DNA of 64,000 nucleotides from Trueperaceae bacterium (GCA_036381035.1 DASVDQ010000150.1:1-64000), one strand, 5' to 3'. Counted from the first letter of the stretch, positions 14,925 through 23,762 are shown. The notes: a model not told the origin generated them from the letters alone. A program made the numbers and translations.

Positions 14925-16174
14925 GCGCCCTCCTCCGCCAGCAGCGAGCGCAGGCGCTGGGCCACGCTCGGGTCGAGCCCGTCGCGCAGGGCGACGAGGC
15001 GCTCGGCGGCGCTGCCGCCGGTCTCGCGCGGCACGAGGAGGAAGTCGGCGCCCACCGTCACGGCCTCGGCGCGCGCGTCCTGGGGGTCGGCGGTCACGCA
15101 CCGCACGACGCGCACGCCGTTCGCGCGCAGGACGCGCGCGGCCGGGTCGTCGAGCGACGCCACCAGCGGGTCCTCGGCGCGGCGCGCCGCGGCGCCGACC
15201 CTCCCCCCGCCGTCCCCGCGCTGCTCCCTGGCGGCCTCGACCGCCGCCAGCACGCGCCCCAGGCCGAGCGCGAAGCCGGCGGCGCGCGGCAGCAGCGAGC
15301 CGTCGTAGCGCCCGCCCCCCAGGAGCGGCTGGCCGAAGTCGAACGTGTAGGCCCGGAACGTGACGCCGGTGTAGTAGGAGAGGCGGCGCGCCATCCCCAG
15401 GTCGATCATCAGCTCGCCCTTGTCCTCGAACTCAGCGAGCACGCCCGCCAGGCGCTCCAGCGCGCTCGCGGCCGCGGCGGTGGGCACGCGCGCCATGGCC
15501 TCGTCGATCACCTCCGGCCCGCCGTAGAGGTCGGGCACCGCGACGATCGCGTCGGCCGCGGCGCCGCGCAGCCCGTGAGCGTCCACGAGGGCCCTCACCT
15601 CGCTCTGGTCCTTGCGGTCGATGGCGTCGGCGAGGCCGCCCCGCGCTCCGTCCGCCACGCCGGCGGCGTCGAAGAGCGCCGTCACGTAGGCCGGGTTGCC
15701 GACCTCGACCCGCGGGGTCAGGCCCAGCGCCCGCACCGACTCGCGCGCCAGGTGTATCAGCTCGGCGTCGGCGCGCGCCGAGCTCACGCCTATCAGCTCG
15801 ATGCCCACCTGCGTGAACTCGCGCCCGCGCGCCAGCTCCGGGTCGATCGCGTGCCACACGAGGCCGTCGTAGGAGAGGCGCAGCGGGCGCTCCTCGCCCG
15901 CCGCCACCGCGGGGTAGGCGGTCCTGACCAGGCGCGCCAGGGCGGGCGTGAAGTCGCTGCGCAGCGCCAGCACGCTGCCGCCCACGTCGACGAGCTTGAA
16001 CGACTTCGAGGCGCGCGGGTGGTCGGCCTCGAGCCGCTCGAGCGCGGGCACCTCGACGCGCAGGTAGCCCCACTCGCGGTAGAGGTCGCGCAGCGTCGCG
16101 ACGGCGGCCGCGCGCGCCGCCGCCTCCTCGGGGGCGAGGAAGCGGATGCCCTCGGGCAGGGGCGCGCGGTTCAC
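14921..16174 (-). CDS. hisZ: ATP phosphoribosyltransferase regulatory subunit
   Basis: 417-aa class II aminoacyl-tRNA-synthetase paralogue that forms the HisG-HisZ complex and gives histidine feedback control. Resembles HisRS without tRNA function: N-terminal [13 protein letters not shown], motif-2-like region [10 protein letters not shown], and [13 protein letters not shown] near 300. The C-terminal 120 residues ([11 protein letters not shown] onward) resemble a degenerate anticodon-binding domain. GTG at 16174 overlaps the upstream DUF4345 stop (GTGA), and its own stop overlaps hisG, so the pair is translated in step. Confidence 0.9.
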   Translation of the reverse strand: MNRAPLPEGIRFLAPEEAAARAAAVATLRDLYREWGYLRVEVPALERLEADHPRASKSFKLVDVGGSVLALRSDFTPALARLVRTAYPAVAAGEERPLRLSYDGLVWHAIDPELARGREFTQVGIELIGVSSARADAELIHLARESVRALGLTPRVEVGNPAYVTALFDAAGVADGARGGLADAIDRKDQSEVRALVDAHGLRGAAADAIVAVPDLYGGPEVIDEAMARVPTAAAASALERLAGVLAEFEDKGELMIDLGMARRLSYYTGVTFRAYTFDFGQPLLGGGRYDGSLLPRAAGFALGLGRVLAAVEAAREQRGDGGGRVGAAARRAEDPLVASLDDPAARVLRANGVRVVRCVTADPQDARAEAVTVGADFLLVPRETGGSAAERLVALRDGLDPSVAQRLRSLLAEEGA

Positions 16175-16635
16175 GGGGCGGCCGGTCGGCGGGGGGCGCT
16201 GGCCAGGAGCGACAGGGCGCAGACGGCCAGCTCGAAGGCGAGGAACAGCAGGTTCAGGGGCGACAGGACGCCGTCGATGACGATCGAGAGCAGCCGACCG
16301 GCGGCGACGCTGCCCACGAGCAGGGCCGCGGCACGGAGGTAGGGCCGCACGCCGGCGCCGCCGTCCGCGCGCGGGGTCGCGGCCCACAGCAGCATGCCGC
16401 CGAGGGCGAGGTAGAGGCCGCCGAACGTGGCCCGGGCCTGGCTGAGGCCGCGCGGCTCGACGACCTCGAGGCCGTAGAGGCTCACGGCGAGGAGCGGGTT
16501 GAGGAGGCCAAGCAGGCCGCTCAGGATCGCCACGCCGGCGGCGACGTAGGCGAGCTGGCTGCGCGTCGGGCGCCGACGAGGGGCGGGCGCCGGCTCGGCG
16601 GTCGGCGTCTCGCTGGCGCCCCTGGGTGGCCTCAT
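16171..16635 (-). CDS. DUF4345-like small membrane protein
   Basis: 154 aa with a Pro/Arg-rich cytoplasmic N-terminus (1-28) and four hydrophobic segments. The block RATFGGLYLALGGMLLWAA is typical of the DUF4345 family as I recall it; no function is known. Its ATG at 16635 overlaps the proB stop (ATGA) and its stop overlaps the hisZ GTG (GTGA), so it is locked between two biosynthetic genes. Whether it has anything to do with amino-acid metabolism is unknown. Confidence 0.75.
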   Translation of the reverse strand: MRPPRGASETPTAEPAPAPRRRPTRSQLAYVAAGVAILSGLLGLLNPLLAVSLYGLEVVEPRGLSQARATFGGLYLALGGMLLWAATPRADGGAGVRPYLRAAALLVGSVAAGRLLSIVIDGVLSPLNLLFLAFELAVCALSLLASAPRRPAAP

Positions 16636-17774
16636 GGAGAGACGATGGTACCACCGGAGCGCGTCCGGTCGAGGACGAGGTTGTCGCGGTGCACGGCCTC
16701 GTCGTAGTGGTGGGGGCCGAGCAGGTCGGGGATCTCGCGCGTGTGCCTGCCCGCGATGCGCGAGAGGTCGGCCGCGGCGTAGTTCGTCAGCCCCACCGCC
16801 ACGCGCTCGCCCTCGCACTCGATGGCCACGGCGTCGCCGAAGGCGAACTCGCCGCGCACGCCCACGACGCCGCGCGGCAGCAGGCTGCGGCCGGACCTGA
16901 GGGCGTCGCGGGCGCCGGCGTCGACGAGCACGGCGCCGGCGATGGGCTGGTTGAGGATCCACGCCTTGCGGGCGGGCACGCCCGCGCCGGCCAGGAAGCG
17001 CGTGCCGACGTCCTCGCCGCGGGCCAGGGCCTCGAGGCCGGCCCCGCCGCCGCCGAGCACGACGGTCTCGATGCCGGCGTCGGCCGCGATGCGCGCCGCC
17101 TGCAGCTTCGTCGTCATGCCGCCGGTGCCCCTCTCGCTGCCCGCGCCGCCCGCCAGTGGCGCCACGCTGGCCACGTCCTCCACGACGCTCAGCCGCCGGG
17201 CCCCCGCCACGCGCCGCGGGTCGGCGTCGTGGAGGCCGGGGACGTCGGTGAGGATCACGAGGAGGTCGGCGTCGACCAAGTAGGCGACCCACGCCGAGAG
17301 CGTGTCGTTGTCGCCGACCTTCAGCTCCGCGGTGGCGACGCTGTCGTTCTCGTTGACGATCGGCACGGCGCCCAGCGCCAGCGTCGCCTCGAGCGCGTTC
17401 TTCGCGTTCACGTAGCGCCGGCGCGTCCGCACGTCGTGCGCCGAGAGGAGGAGCTGCGCCACGGGCGTGGGGTCCCAGGCGGCCGCCCAGTCGAGCATCA
17501 GCCGCGCCTGGCCCACGGCGGCCGCGGCCTGCTTCTGCGGCAGCGTCAGCGGCAGCCTGAGGCCCAGCCGCTCGCGGCCCGCGGCGCCGGCGCCCGAGGA
17601 GACCAGCACCAGCTCGGCGGGTCGTCGCCCGGCGCCCGCCGCGGCGGCCAGGGCGCGGGCGCCCCGCGCGACGTCGGCGAGCCTGGCCGGGTCGAGGCGG
17701 CCCGCCTCGTCGGTGAGCGTGGAGGTGCCGACCTTGACGACGAGACGCCGCATGGTGCGCCCGAGGACCGGCAT
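16632..17774 (-). CDS. proB: Glutamate 5-kinase
   Basis: Phosphorylates glutamate in proline synthesis. 380 aa: amino-acid kinase domain to about residue 265 (RLVVKVGTSTLTDE, LVSSGAGAAGRERLG, VPIVNENDSVA, KVGDNDTLSA, GTGGMTTKLQAA) followed by a C-terminal PUA domain (RKAWILNQPIAGAVLVDAGA onward). ATG at 17774 is preferred over an in-frame ATG at 17753 because TAACAT lies 7 nt ahead of it, the leaderless arrangement common here. First gene of proB-DUF4345-hisZ-hisG; proA is not in the window. Divergent from asd. Confidence 0.93.
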   Translation of the reverse strand: MPVLGRTMRRLVVKVGTSTLTDEAGRLDPARLADVARGARALAAAAGAGRRPAELVLVSSGAGAAGRERLGLRLPLTLPQKQAAAAVGQARLMLDWAAAWDPTPVAQLLLSAHDVRTRRRYVNAKNALEATLALGAVPIVNENDSVATAELKVGDNDTLSAWVAYLVDADLLVILTDVPGLHDADPRRVAGARRLSVVEDVASVAPLAGGAGSERGTGGMTTKLQAARIAADAGIETVVLGGGGAGLEALARGEDVGTRFLAGAGVPARKAWILNQPIAGAVLVDAGARDALRSGRSLLPRGVVGVRGEFAFGDAVAIECEGERVAVGLTNYAAADLSRIAGRHTREIPDLLGPHHYDEAVHRDNLVLDRTRSGGTIVSP

Positions 17775-17781
17775 GCGGACG

Positions 17782-17787
17782 ATGTTA
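17782..17787 (-). promoter_or_regulatory. -10 box, leaderless proB promoter
   Basis: TAACAT on the minus strand, 7 nt before the ATG at 17774. Confidence 0.55.
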
Positions 17788-17816
17788 CGCCCGCCCGACG
17801 GACCGCGCGCCCGTGC

Positions 17817-17822
17817 TAGACT
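17817..17822 (+). promoter_or_regulatory. -10 box, asd promoter
   Basis: TAGACT, 41 nt before the GTG at 17864, leaving a short leader that contains GGAGGTG at 17850-17856. Confidence 0.45.
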
Positions 17823-17863
17823 CCCGCGCCAAGGCCGGGGTCCCGGCCCGGAGGTGCGCCTAG

Positions 17864-18907
17864 GTGAGGGTCGCGATAGTCGGAGCCACGGGAGCCGTGG
17901 GGACGGAGCTCCTCGGCCTGCTCGCGGAGCGCTCGTTCCCCGTCTCGAGCCTGCGGGCGTTCGCCTCGCCGCGCTCGGCCGGGCGCCGCGTCGCCTTCGC
18001 CGGCGGCGAGGTCGTGGTCGAGGCGCTGCCGGAGGACGGCGACCTCGGCGCCGACGTCGTCTTCTCCTCGGCCGGCACCGCCGTCTCGCGGGACGGCGCC
18101 TGGAAGTGGGCCGGGCACGGCGCCGTCGTCGTGGACAACACCAGCGCCTGGCGCCTCGACGAGCGCGTGCCGCTCGTGGTGCCCGAGGTGAACCCCGAGG
18201 CGCTGGCGGGCCACCGGGGAGTGATCGCGAACCCGAACTGCTCGACGATCATCGCCCTCATGGCCCTGGCGCCGCTCCACCGCGCCTTCGGCCTGCGGCG
18301 CGCCGTGGTGGCGACGTACCAGGCCGTGTCTGGCGCGGGCCTGTGGGGCCTCGAGGAGCTGCGCCGGCAGACGGCGGCGTCCCTGGCCGGCGAGCCGGTG
18401 GCGCACGAGCGCTTCGCCCACCAGATCGCCTTCAACGTCTTCAGCCACGACAGCGCCGTGGGCGAGGACGGCTACAACGCCGAGGAGCGCAAGCTGCTGC
18501 TCGAGTCGCGCAAGATCCTCGGCCTGCCCGACCTCGCCGTGTCGGCCACCTGCGTCCGCGTGCCCGTGTACCGCGCGCACAGCGAGGCGATCCACGCCTC
18601 CTTCGACGGTCCGGTGAGCGCGGAGTCGGCGCGCGAGGTCCTGTCGCGGGCGCCCGGCGTGAGGGTCGTCGACGACAGGGAGGCGAACACGTTCCCCATG
18701 CCCCTCGACGCCGCGGGTCAGGACGTGACGCTGGTGGGGCGCCTGCGCGAGGACACGGCGCTGCCCAACGGGCTCGCGCTCTTCGTGTCCGGCGACCAGA
18801 TCAGGAAGGGCGCGGCGCTCAACGCGGTGCAGATCGCCGAGGCGCTGTTCGGGGTCGGCGCGGCTCGCGCGCCGGGCGGGACGTCCGCGGCGACCCTGAC
18901 GGTATGA
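17864..18907 (+). CDS. asd: Aspartate-semialdehyde dehydrogenase
   Basis: NADPH-dependent conversion of aspartyl phosphate to aspartate semialdehyde, feeding lysine, threonine, methionine and cell-wall precursors. 347 aa. N-terminal dinucleotide loop VGATGAVGTELL, catalytic Cys in NPNCSTIIAL (about residue 127), substrate motif HERFAHQIAFNVF and SATCVRVPVYRAHS with the conserved His. GTG start with GGAGGTG 8 nt upstream. Monocistronic or joined with degV (72-nt gap). Confidence 0.95.
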   Translation: MRVAIVGATGAVGTELLGLLAERSFPVSSLRAFASPRSAGRRVAFAGGEVVVEALPEDGDLGADVVFSSAGTAVSRDGAWKWAGHGAVVVDNTSAWRLDERVPLVVPEVNPEALAGHRGVIANPNCSTIIALMALAPLHRAFGLRRAVVATYQAVSGAGLWGLEELRRQTAASLAGEPVAHERFAHQIAFNVFSHDSAVGEDGYNAEERKLLLESRKILGLPDLAVSATCVRVPVYRAHSEAIHASFDGPVSAESAREVLSRAPGVRVVDDREANTFPMPLDAAGQDVTLVGRLREDTALPNGLALFVSGDQIRKGAALNAVQIAEALFGVGAARAPGGTSAATLTV

Positions 18908-18979
18908 TGCCGCGAGACCACAGAGCGAAGCGCTGAGGCGAGGACCAGCCAGCTGGCCGAGCCGCGCGCCTGGAGCGAC

Positions 18980-19834
18980 ATGAACCTGGCCATCGTCACC
19001 GACTCCACCTCGGACCTCGACGCCGCGGAGCTGGAGCGCCTCGGCGTGGAGCGCGTGCCGCTCTACGTGCACTTCAAGGGCGAGACGCACGAGGACTGGG
19101 TCGACATCACCCCCAAGGACATCATCGAGGGCGTCGCGGCGGGAGCCGACCTGCCGACGACGAGCCAGCCCAGCCCCGAGGACTTCGCCGAGGTCTACCG
19201 CCGCGTCGCCGCTGCCGGCGCCGACCACGTGCTGGTCGTGACGATCTCCTCCGAGCTGTCGGGGACCTACCAGTCGGCGAAGATCGCGTCGGAGGGCGCC
19301 GAGGTGCCGGTGACGGTCTTCGACGGGCGGGGCGCCAGCCTCGGCCACGGCGAGATGGTGCGCGCCGCCGCCGCTCTGCGGGAGCGCGGCGCCTCGCTCG
19401 ACGACGTCCTCGCGGCGCTGGAGCGCATCCGGGACACGAACTTCGTGCTGTTCACGGTGGGCACGCTCGAGTACCTGCAGAAGGGCGGGCGCATCGGCCG
19501 CGCCAGCGCCCTCGTCGGCAGCCTGCTCAACATCAAGCCGCTCCTCACGCTGCAGGACGGCAGGATCGAGCCCGTGACCCGGGCTCGCGGGCTGAAGAAG
19601 GCCCAACAGGAGATGGTCGAGCGCTTCGCGCGCTACGTAGAGGCCGCCTCCGGCCCGGTGGTGGCGAACCTGATCCACATCCAGGACGAGGGCGCGGCTA
19701 AGAGCCTCGAGCAGGGCATCGCCGCCGCCGGCGTCCCGTACCGGCTACGCGGCATCGCCGAGATCGGCGCGGTCATCGGCAGCCACGTCGGGCCAGGGAC
19801 CTTCGGGATCTACGCCCACGAGGAGGTCCTCTAG
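18980..19834 (+). CDS. DegV family fatty-acid-binding protein
   Basis: 284-aa DegV-family protein; the family binds fatty acids and, in Firmicutes, works as FakB with the fatty-acid kinase FakA. Visible features: IVTDSTSDLD at the N-terminus, TTSQPSPEDF (fatty-acid carboxylate contact region), ISSELSGTYQSA, and the C-terminal GPGTFGIYAHEE. No fakA is nearby. ATG at 18980 with weak GGAG; a TATGAT -10 candidate is at 18903-18908. Convergent with the lipoprotein gene. Confidence 0.9.
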   Translation: MNLAIVTDSTSDLDAAELERLGVERVPLYVHFKGETHEDWVDITPKDIIEGVAAGADLPTTSQPSPEDFAEVYRRVAAAGADHVLVVTISSELSGTYQSAKIASEGAEVPVTVFDGRGASLGHGEMVRAAAALRERGASLDDVLAALERIRDTNFVLFTVGTLEYLQKGGRIGRASALVGSLLNIKPLLTLQDGRIEPVTRARGLKKAQQEMVERFARYVEAASGPVVANLIHIQDEGAAKSLEQGIAAAGVPYRLRGIAEIGAVIGSHVGPGTFGIYAHEEVL

Positions 19835-19924
19835 CGCGGCGGGCCCGCGGAGCGAGGGCGTTCCGTGCGGCGTGCCGCGCCCGCCGACGAGCCGAGGTGG
19901 GCCGCGCGCAGCGCCGAGAGAGCC

Positions 19925-19950
19925 GAGGGGCGGCCGGCCGGCCGCCCCTC
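19925..19950. terminator. Perfect 26-bp palindrome between convergent genes
   Basis: 13-nt arms GAGGGGCGGCCGG and its exact complement abut with no spacer between the convergent degV and lipoprotein genes. Could terminate from both sides, although there is no T-run on either strand. Confidence 0.5.
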
Positions 19951-19983
19951 GTTCGACTCGTCCGCGCGCCGGGTCGCGTGCGG

Positions 19984-20697
19984 CTAGAGAGCGACGCTGC
20001 CCGTGGCCGCGTCGAACTCGATGGTCAGCGTCCGGCCGTCGAGCGTGTCCGGGTCGGCGCGCAGCGTCACGACCGCGCGCACGTGGTTCGGCTGCGGCGC
20101 CTGGGTGATCACCTTCACCGCGTTGGCGACGGCGTCGCCGCTGAAGGTGACCTCGCCGAAGGCGGGCACGGACCCCTCGTAGCTGTAGGTGCAGCTGTCG
20201 GCGTCGCAGGCGCCCCGCACGAGGGTGATGGGGCCAGCGCCGTCGACCTTGGCCGCGGCGCGGCTATCCGGCGCGGCCGCTTCGTAGGTCGCGGCGCCCT
20301 GCCACAGGGTGACCTCGACGTCGATGTCCGACAGCTCTATCGTCTCGGGCGCCTCCGCCTCGCCGGCGTCGAGCGTGGCGGTGGCGATGCTCAGCTCGTT
20401 CGTCAGCCGCCCCGGCGAGAGGGGCACGTCGGGCCAGTCGGCGTCGTCGAAGGTGAACGACACCTCGCCGGAGCCGTCCACGGCGGCCGGCGCGAACGCG
20501 GCGGTGAGGCTCGCGCTGCCCAAGGAGACGGCCGCGGTCTTGCCGTCGAGGCCCAGGGGGTCGTCCACCGGCACGGGCGGCACGAGGCCGCAGCCGGCGA
20601 GGGCTACCGTGCCCACGGCGGCGAGTAGCGCCGCCCTGATCGCGCCCGCGCGCCCGGCGGCGGGATGGGTGGTCGCTGGTCGAGGTCGTGTCTGCAT
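19984..20697 (-). CDS. Putative secreted lipoprotein
   Basis: 237 aa. Signal sequence with a twin-basic start (MQTRPRPATTH), a hydrophobic core and the lipobox LAGC at about residues 33-36, so likely lipidated on the outer face of the cytoplasmic membrane. The mature part is predicted all beta with Asp/Thr-rich strands and one CDADSC motif that could form a disulfide. No characterised family recognised. ATG at 20697 is chosen because AGGAGGAGG precedes it; the in-frame codons upstream to 20775 lack lipoprotein features. A likely promoter with an overlapping inverted repeat lies at 20787-20821. Confidence 0.8.
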   Translation of the reverse strand: MQTRPRPATTHPAAGRAGAIRAALLAAVGTVALAGCGLVPPVPVDDPLGLDGKTAAVSLGSASLTAAFAPAAVDGSGEVSFTFDDADWPDVPLSPGRLTNELSIATATLDAGEAEAPETIELSDIDVEVTLWQGAATYEAAAPDSRAAAKVDGAGPITLVRGACDADSCTYSYEGSVPAFGEVTFSGDAVANAVKVITQAPQPNHVRAVVTLRADPDTLDGRTLTIEFDAATGSVAL

Positions 20698-20786
20698 GCT
20701 CGCCTCCTCCTGCTCTCCGCTGGCCCATGTGGCGCGCGCCCACCAGGGCGCCGCCCCGTGGTCGTTGCCCGACATGGCCAGGTCAT

Positions 20787-20821
20787 CGCCAGGTTATTAC
20801 CTGGCGGCGCTCGGCGCCCAA
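20787..20821 (-). promoter_or_regulatory. Lipoprotein promoter with overlapping inverted repeat
   Basis: Inverted repeat CGCCAGGT-TATT-ACCTGGCG at 20787-20806. On the minus strand its centre supplies TAATAA (20799 to 20794) as a -10, with TTGGGC (20821 to 20816) as -35 at a 16-bp spacing. The repeat covering the -10 looks like a repressor operator. Leader to the ATG about 90 nt. Confidence 0.45.
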
Positions 20822-20897
20822 CCCCTGTGCCTCGGCGCAGGCCGAGGGACGCTCGGCCTGCGGCCCTGAAGGTCCGCCGGCGGACGCCCGGGCCGCC

Positions 20898-20903
20898 TAG
20901 CCT
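20898..20903 (+). promoter_or_regulatory. -10 box, leaderless comM promoter
   Basis: TAGCCT, 8 nt before the ATG at 20912. Confidence 0.45.
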
Positions 20904-20911
20904 CGGGGGCG

Positions 20912-22396
20912 ATGTACGCGAGCGTCGCCTCGGCCACCGTGGTGGGCGTCGACGCGGTGAGGGTCACGGTCGAGGTCTTGGTGAGCGGCGGGCTGCCGAG
21001 CTTCACGATCGTCGGGCTGCCGGGGGCGGCGGTGCAGGAGTCTCGGGAGCGCGTGCGCGCCGCGCTCAAGCGCCTGGGCCGGCCCCTCCCGCCCAGCCGC
21101 GTGACCGTGAACCTGGCGCCGGCCGACGTCCGCAAGGACGGCCCCGCGTTCGACCTGCCCATCGCGCTGGGCCTGCTGGCCGCGGCGGGCGCGGTGCCGG
21201 CCGCGCGCCTCGCCGGCCACCTGGCGTTCGGCGAGCTAGCCCTCGACGGCACGCTGCGGCCGGTGAGGGGGGCGGTCAGCGTGGCCGTCGAGGCGCTGGC
21301 GGGCGGCCTGGCGCTGCTCTGCGCCCCGGCCAACGCCGCGGAGGCCGCCGCCGTCCCCGGCGTGGACGCGCTGGCGCCGCGCACCCTGGCCGAGGCCGTC
21401 GAGCACCTGCGCGGACGCCGCACGCTGAGGCCGGTGGCGGCGCCGCCCGCGGGGGCGCCGCCTGAGCCCCTCGACCTCGCCGACGTCAGGGGCCAGGAGC
21501 TGGGCAAGCGCCTCCTCGAGGTCGCGGCCGCCGGGCGCCACAACGCGCTCCTCACCGGGCCTCCCGGCGCGGGCAAGACGATGCTCGCCACCCGCCTGCC
21601 GGGGCTGCTGCCGCCCCTGGACACGCGCAGCGCGGTGGAGGTCGGGCGCGTCTACTCGGCCGCCGGGCTGTCGCGCGGCCCAGGCCTCGACCTCACGCCG
21701 CCCTTCAGGGCGCCGCACCACAGCGGCTCCGAGGCGGGCATCGTGGGCGGCGGCAGCGCTGTGCGTCCGGGCGAGGCCAGCCTCGCCCACCTCGGCGTGC
21801 TGTTCCTCGACGAGGCCCCCGAGTTCGCCCGGCCCGTGCTGGAGGCCCTGCGGCAGCCCCTCGAGTCCGGCGTGATCGTGATCTCGCGCGCCAGCGGGGC
21901 GGTCGCGCTGCCGGCCAGGTTCCAGCTCGTGGCGGCGCGCAACCCCTGCCCGTGCGGGCGCGCCCTCGACGACGACCCCACGTCCTGTACGTGCTCGCAG
22001 TCCGACCGCCTGCGCTACGCCTCCCGGCTCTCTGGCCCGCTGCTCGACCGCGTCGACCTCCACCTGGTCGTCCCGCGGCTCACGCGCGACGAGCTCCTGG
22101 CAGCGCCGCCCGGCGAGCCCAGCGCCGTCGTGGCCGCGCGCGTGGCGGCGGCCAGGCGGGTCGCGCTCGAGCGCCAGGGCTGCCTCAACGCCGACCTCGC
22201 CGGAGCCGAGCTGCGGCGCCTGGCGCTGCCCGCGGGCGAGGGCGCCTCGCTCCTGCGCGACCTCGTCGACCGCCTCCACCTCACCGGGCGCGGCTTCGAC
22301 CGCCTGCTGCGGGTGGCGCGCACGGTCGCCGACCTCGCCGGCGCGGCCTCCGTGGGGCCCGAGCACCTGGCCGAGGCGGCGGCGTTCAGGGTCTAG
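20912..22396 (+). CDS. comM: ComM/YifB family Mg-chelatase-like AAA+ ATPase
   Basis: 494 aa. N-terminal Lon-S5-like ChlI domain (residues 1-120, GGLPSFTIVGLPGAAVQESRERV), AAA+ core with Walker A GPPGAGKTM, Walker B VLFLDEAPEF and a zinc-like CPCG...CTCS insert, and the C-terminal ComM helical domain. In Vibrio and Haemophilus ComM is a hexameric helicase that drives branch migration during natural transformation. Natural competence is widespread in Deinococcota, consistent with this role. No other competence gene is nearby. Confidence 0.93.
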   Translation: MYASVASATVVGVDAVRVTVEVLVSGGLPSFTIVGLPGAAVQESRERVRAALKRLGRPLPPSRVTVNLAPADVRKDGPAFDLPIALGLLAAAGAVPAARLAGHLAFGELALDGTLRPVRGAVSVAVEALAGGLALLCAPANAAEAAAVPGVDALAPRTLAEAVEHLRGRRTLRPVAAPPAGAPPEPLDLADVRGQELGKRLLEVAAAGRHNALLTGPPGAGKTMLATRLPGLLPPLDTRSAVEVGRVYSAAGLSRGPGLDLTPPFRAPHHSGSEAGIVGGGSAVRPGEASLAHLGVLFLDEAPEFARPVLEALRQPLESGVIVISRASGAVALPARFQLVAARNPCPCGRALDDDPTSCTCSQSDRLRYASRLSGPLLDRVDLHLVVPRLTRDELLAAPPGEPSAVVAARVAAARRVALERQGCLNADLAGAELRRLALPAGEGASLLRDLVDRLHLTGRGFDRLLRVARTVADLAGAASVGPEHLAEAAAFRV

Positions 22397-22487
22397 CGCC
22401 CGGCCGCGCGGCCCGGAGACCGCCGCCGCGCGCCGCCGCGGGGCCAGCGGGCCGCCTGGCCCGAACCGGGCTCCCGGTGCCCCGGAC

Positions 22488-22534
22488 GGGACATATGTCC
22501 CTACCCCGGGAACCCCCTCCGGGACGAATGTCCC
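22488..22534 (+). promoter_or_regulatory. Twin palindromic operators ahead of caa3 oxidase operon
   Basis: GGGACATATGTCCC (22488-22501, perfect 14-bp palindrome) and GGGACGAATGTCCC (22521-22534), both followed by TAC, start-to-start 33 bp, i.e. about three helical turns on the same face. They lie 155-122 nt before the ctaC start. A TAGATT -10 candidate is at 22585-22590. Arms GGGAC/GTCCC are typical of a dimeric regulator; its identity is unknown. Confidence 0.6.
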
Positions 22535-22655
22535 TACGTCAGAACACCGCGTCGGGACCGAGATATATGCTCGAAGCCCTGTGCTAGATTGGCCGGGTAT
22601 CCTTAGGGGGCGCCGCTCAGATGCCCTCATCCATGCGCCCTAGGAGGGAAAAGAC

Positions 22656-23762
22656 GTGCGTAGAGGCTGGTTGTGGCGGGCTCTGCCCGGCGCAGTACTG
22701 ACGTTCGTGCTCAGCGGCTGCTCGCTGAGCGGCGAGCAGTCGGTGTTCTCGCCGGTGGGCCCGCTGGCGTCAGAGCAGCTCGGTCTGTTCATGTGGACCT
22801 GGTACCTGAGCATCCCCGTGATGCTCCTGGTGGGCGGGGTGCTGGTCTACGTGATCGTCCGCTACCGCAGTCGACAAGGTGACGACTCGATACCCGGACA
22901 GACGCACGGCAACGTGCTGCTCGAGGTCCTCTGGACCACGATCCCGGTCATCATCGTCATCCTCGTCGCGGTGCCGACCGTGCGCTCGATCTTCAAGACC
23001 CAGACCTACATCGAGGCCGGCGAAGGCGACGTGGAGGTCAGGGTCACCGGCTACCAGTGGTGGTGGAAGTTCGAGTACCCCGAGTACGGCATCACCACCG
23101 CCAACGAGCTGCACGTCCCCGTGGGCGCCCGCGTCGTGCTCGACCTCCAGTCGGGCGACGTCCTGCACGCGTTCTGGGCCCCCAGGCTGGGCGGCAAGGT
23201 CGACCTCATACCCCACCAGGACAACCAGCTCTGGCTCCAGGCCGACGAGCCCGGCGTCTACCGCGGCCAGTGCGCCGAGCTCTGCCTGGGCGCGCACGCC
23301 TACATGCGCTTCCGCGTGGTCGTCGAGGAGCAGGAGGACTTCGACCGCTGGGTGGCGTCGTTCCAGGAGCCCGTCGTGCAGACGGTCTCCGACGACCCGC
23401 GCGTCCAGCAGGGACGCACGCTGTTCGCCCAGAAGGGCTGCATCGGCTGCCACGCCAACGACAACTACGCCGAGGGCGTCTCCTACGGTCAGCCGCAGTT
23501 CCCCGAGCTGACGAACTTCGGGCTGCGCCACACCGTGGGGGCCGGGGTCCTCGACGCCACGCTCGAGAACGTCGCGCAGTGGATCATGAACCCGCAGTCG
23601 GTCAAGCCGGGCAACCACATGCCCACGCTGTGGGCCGAGGACGACCCGAACCGAGAAGAAGAGGCCACGGCGATCGCGGCCTACCTGCTCAGCCTCGGCG
23701 CCGAGCAGAGGACCGCCGACGCGGGGGACACTCTGGCCGTGAGCGCGCCGGGAGGTAACTGA
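22656..23762 (+). CDS. ctaC: Cytochrome c oxidase subunit II with fused cytochrome c
   Basis: 368 aa, electron entry subunit of the caa3 oxidase. Signal/lipobox LSGC near residue 22 suggests lipidation; two TM segments (about 48-70 and 90-110); periplasm-side cupredoxin domain with CuA ligands His in DVLHAFW and the GQCAELCLGAHAYM motif; C-terminal class I cytochrome c with heme motif CIGCH at about 262 and likely Met ligand in HMPTLW. GTG start at 22656 preceded by AGGAGGG. Stop and ctaD start share one base (TGATG). Confidence 0.95.
   Translation: MRRGWLWRALPGAVLTFVLSGCSLSGEQSVFSPVGPLASEQLGLFMWTWYLSIPVMLLVGGVLVYVIVRYRSRQGDDSIPGQTHGNVLLEVLWTTIPVIIVILVAVPTVRSIFKTQTYIEAGEGDVEVRVTGYQWWWKFEYPEYGITTANELHVPVGARVVLDLQSGDVLHAFWAPRLGGKVDLIPHQDNQLWLQADEPGVYRGQCAELCLGAHAYMRFRVVVEEQEDFDRWVASFQEPVVQTVSDDPRVQQGRTLFAQKGCIGCHANDNYAEGVSYGQPQFPELTNFGLRHTVGAGVLDATLENVAQWIMNPQSVKPGNHMPTLWAEDDPNREEEATAIAAYLLSLGAEQRTADAGDTLAVSAPGGN

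Noticed and set aside
22488-22534. Naming the twin palindromes as FNR, NsrR or CRP sites
   Set aside because: They do not fit TTGAT-N4-ATCAA or TGTGA-N6-TCACA, and I could not tie GGGAC/GTCCC arms to a specific regulator with certainty.
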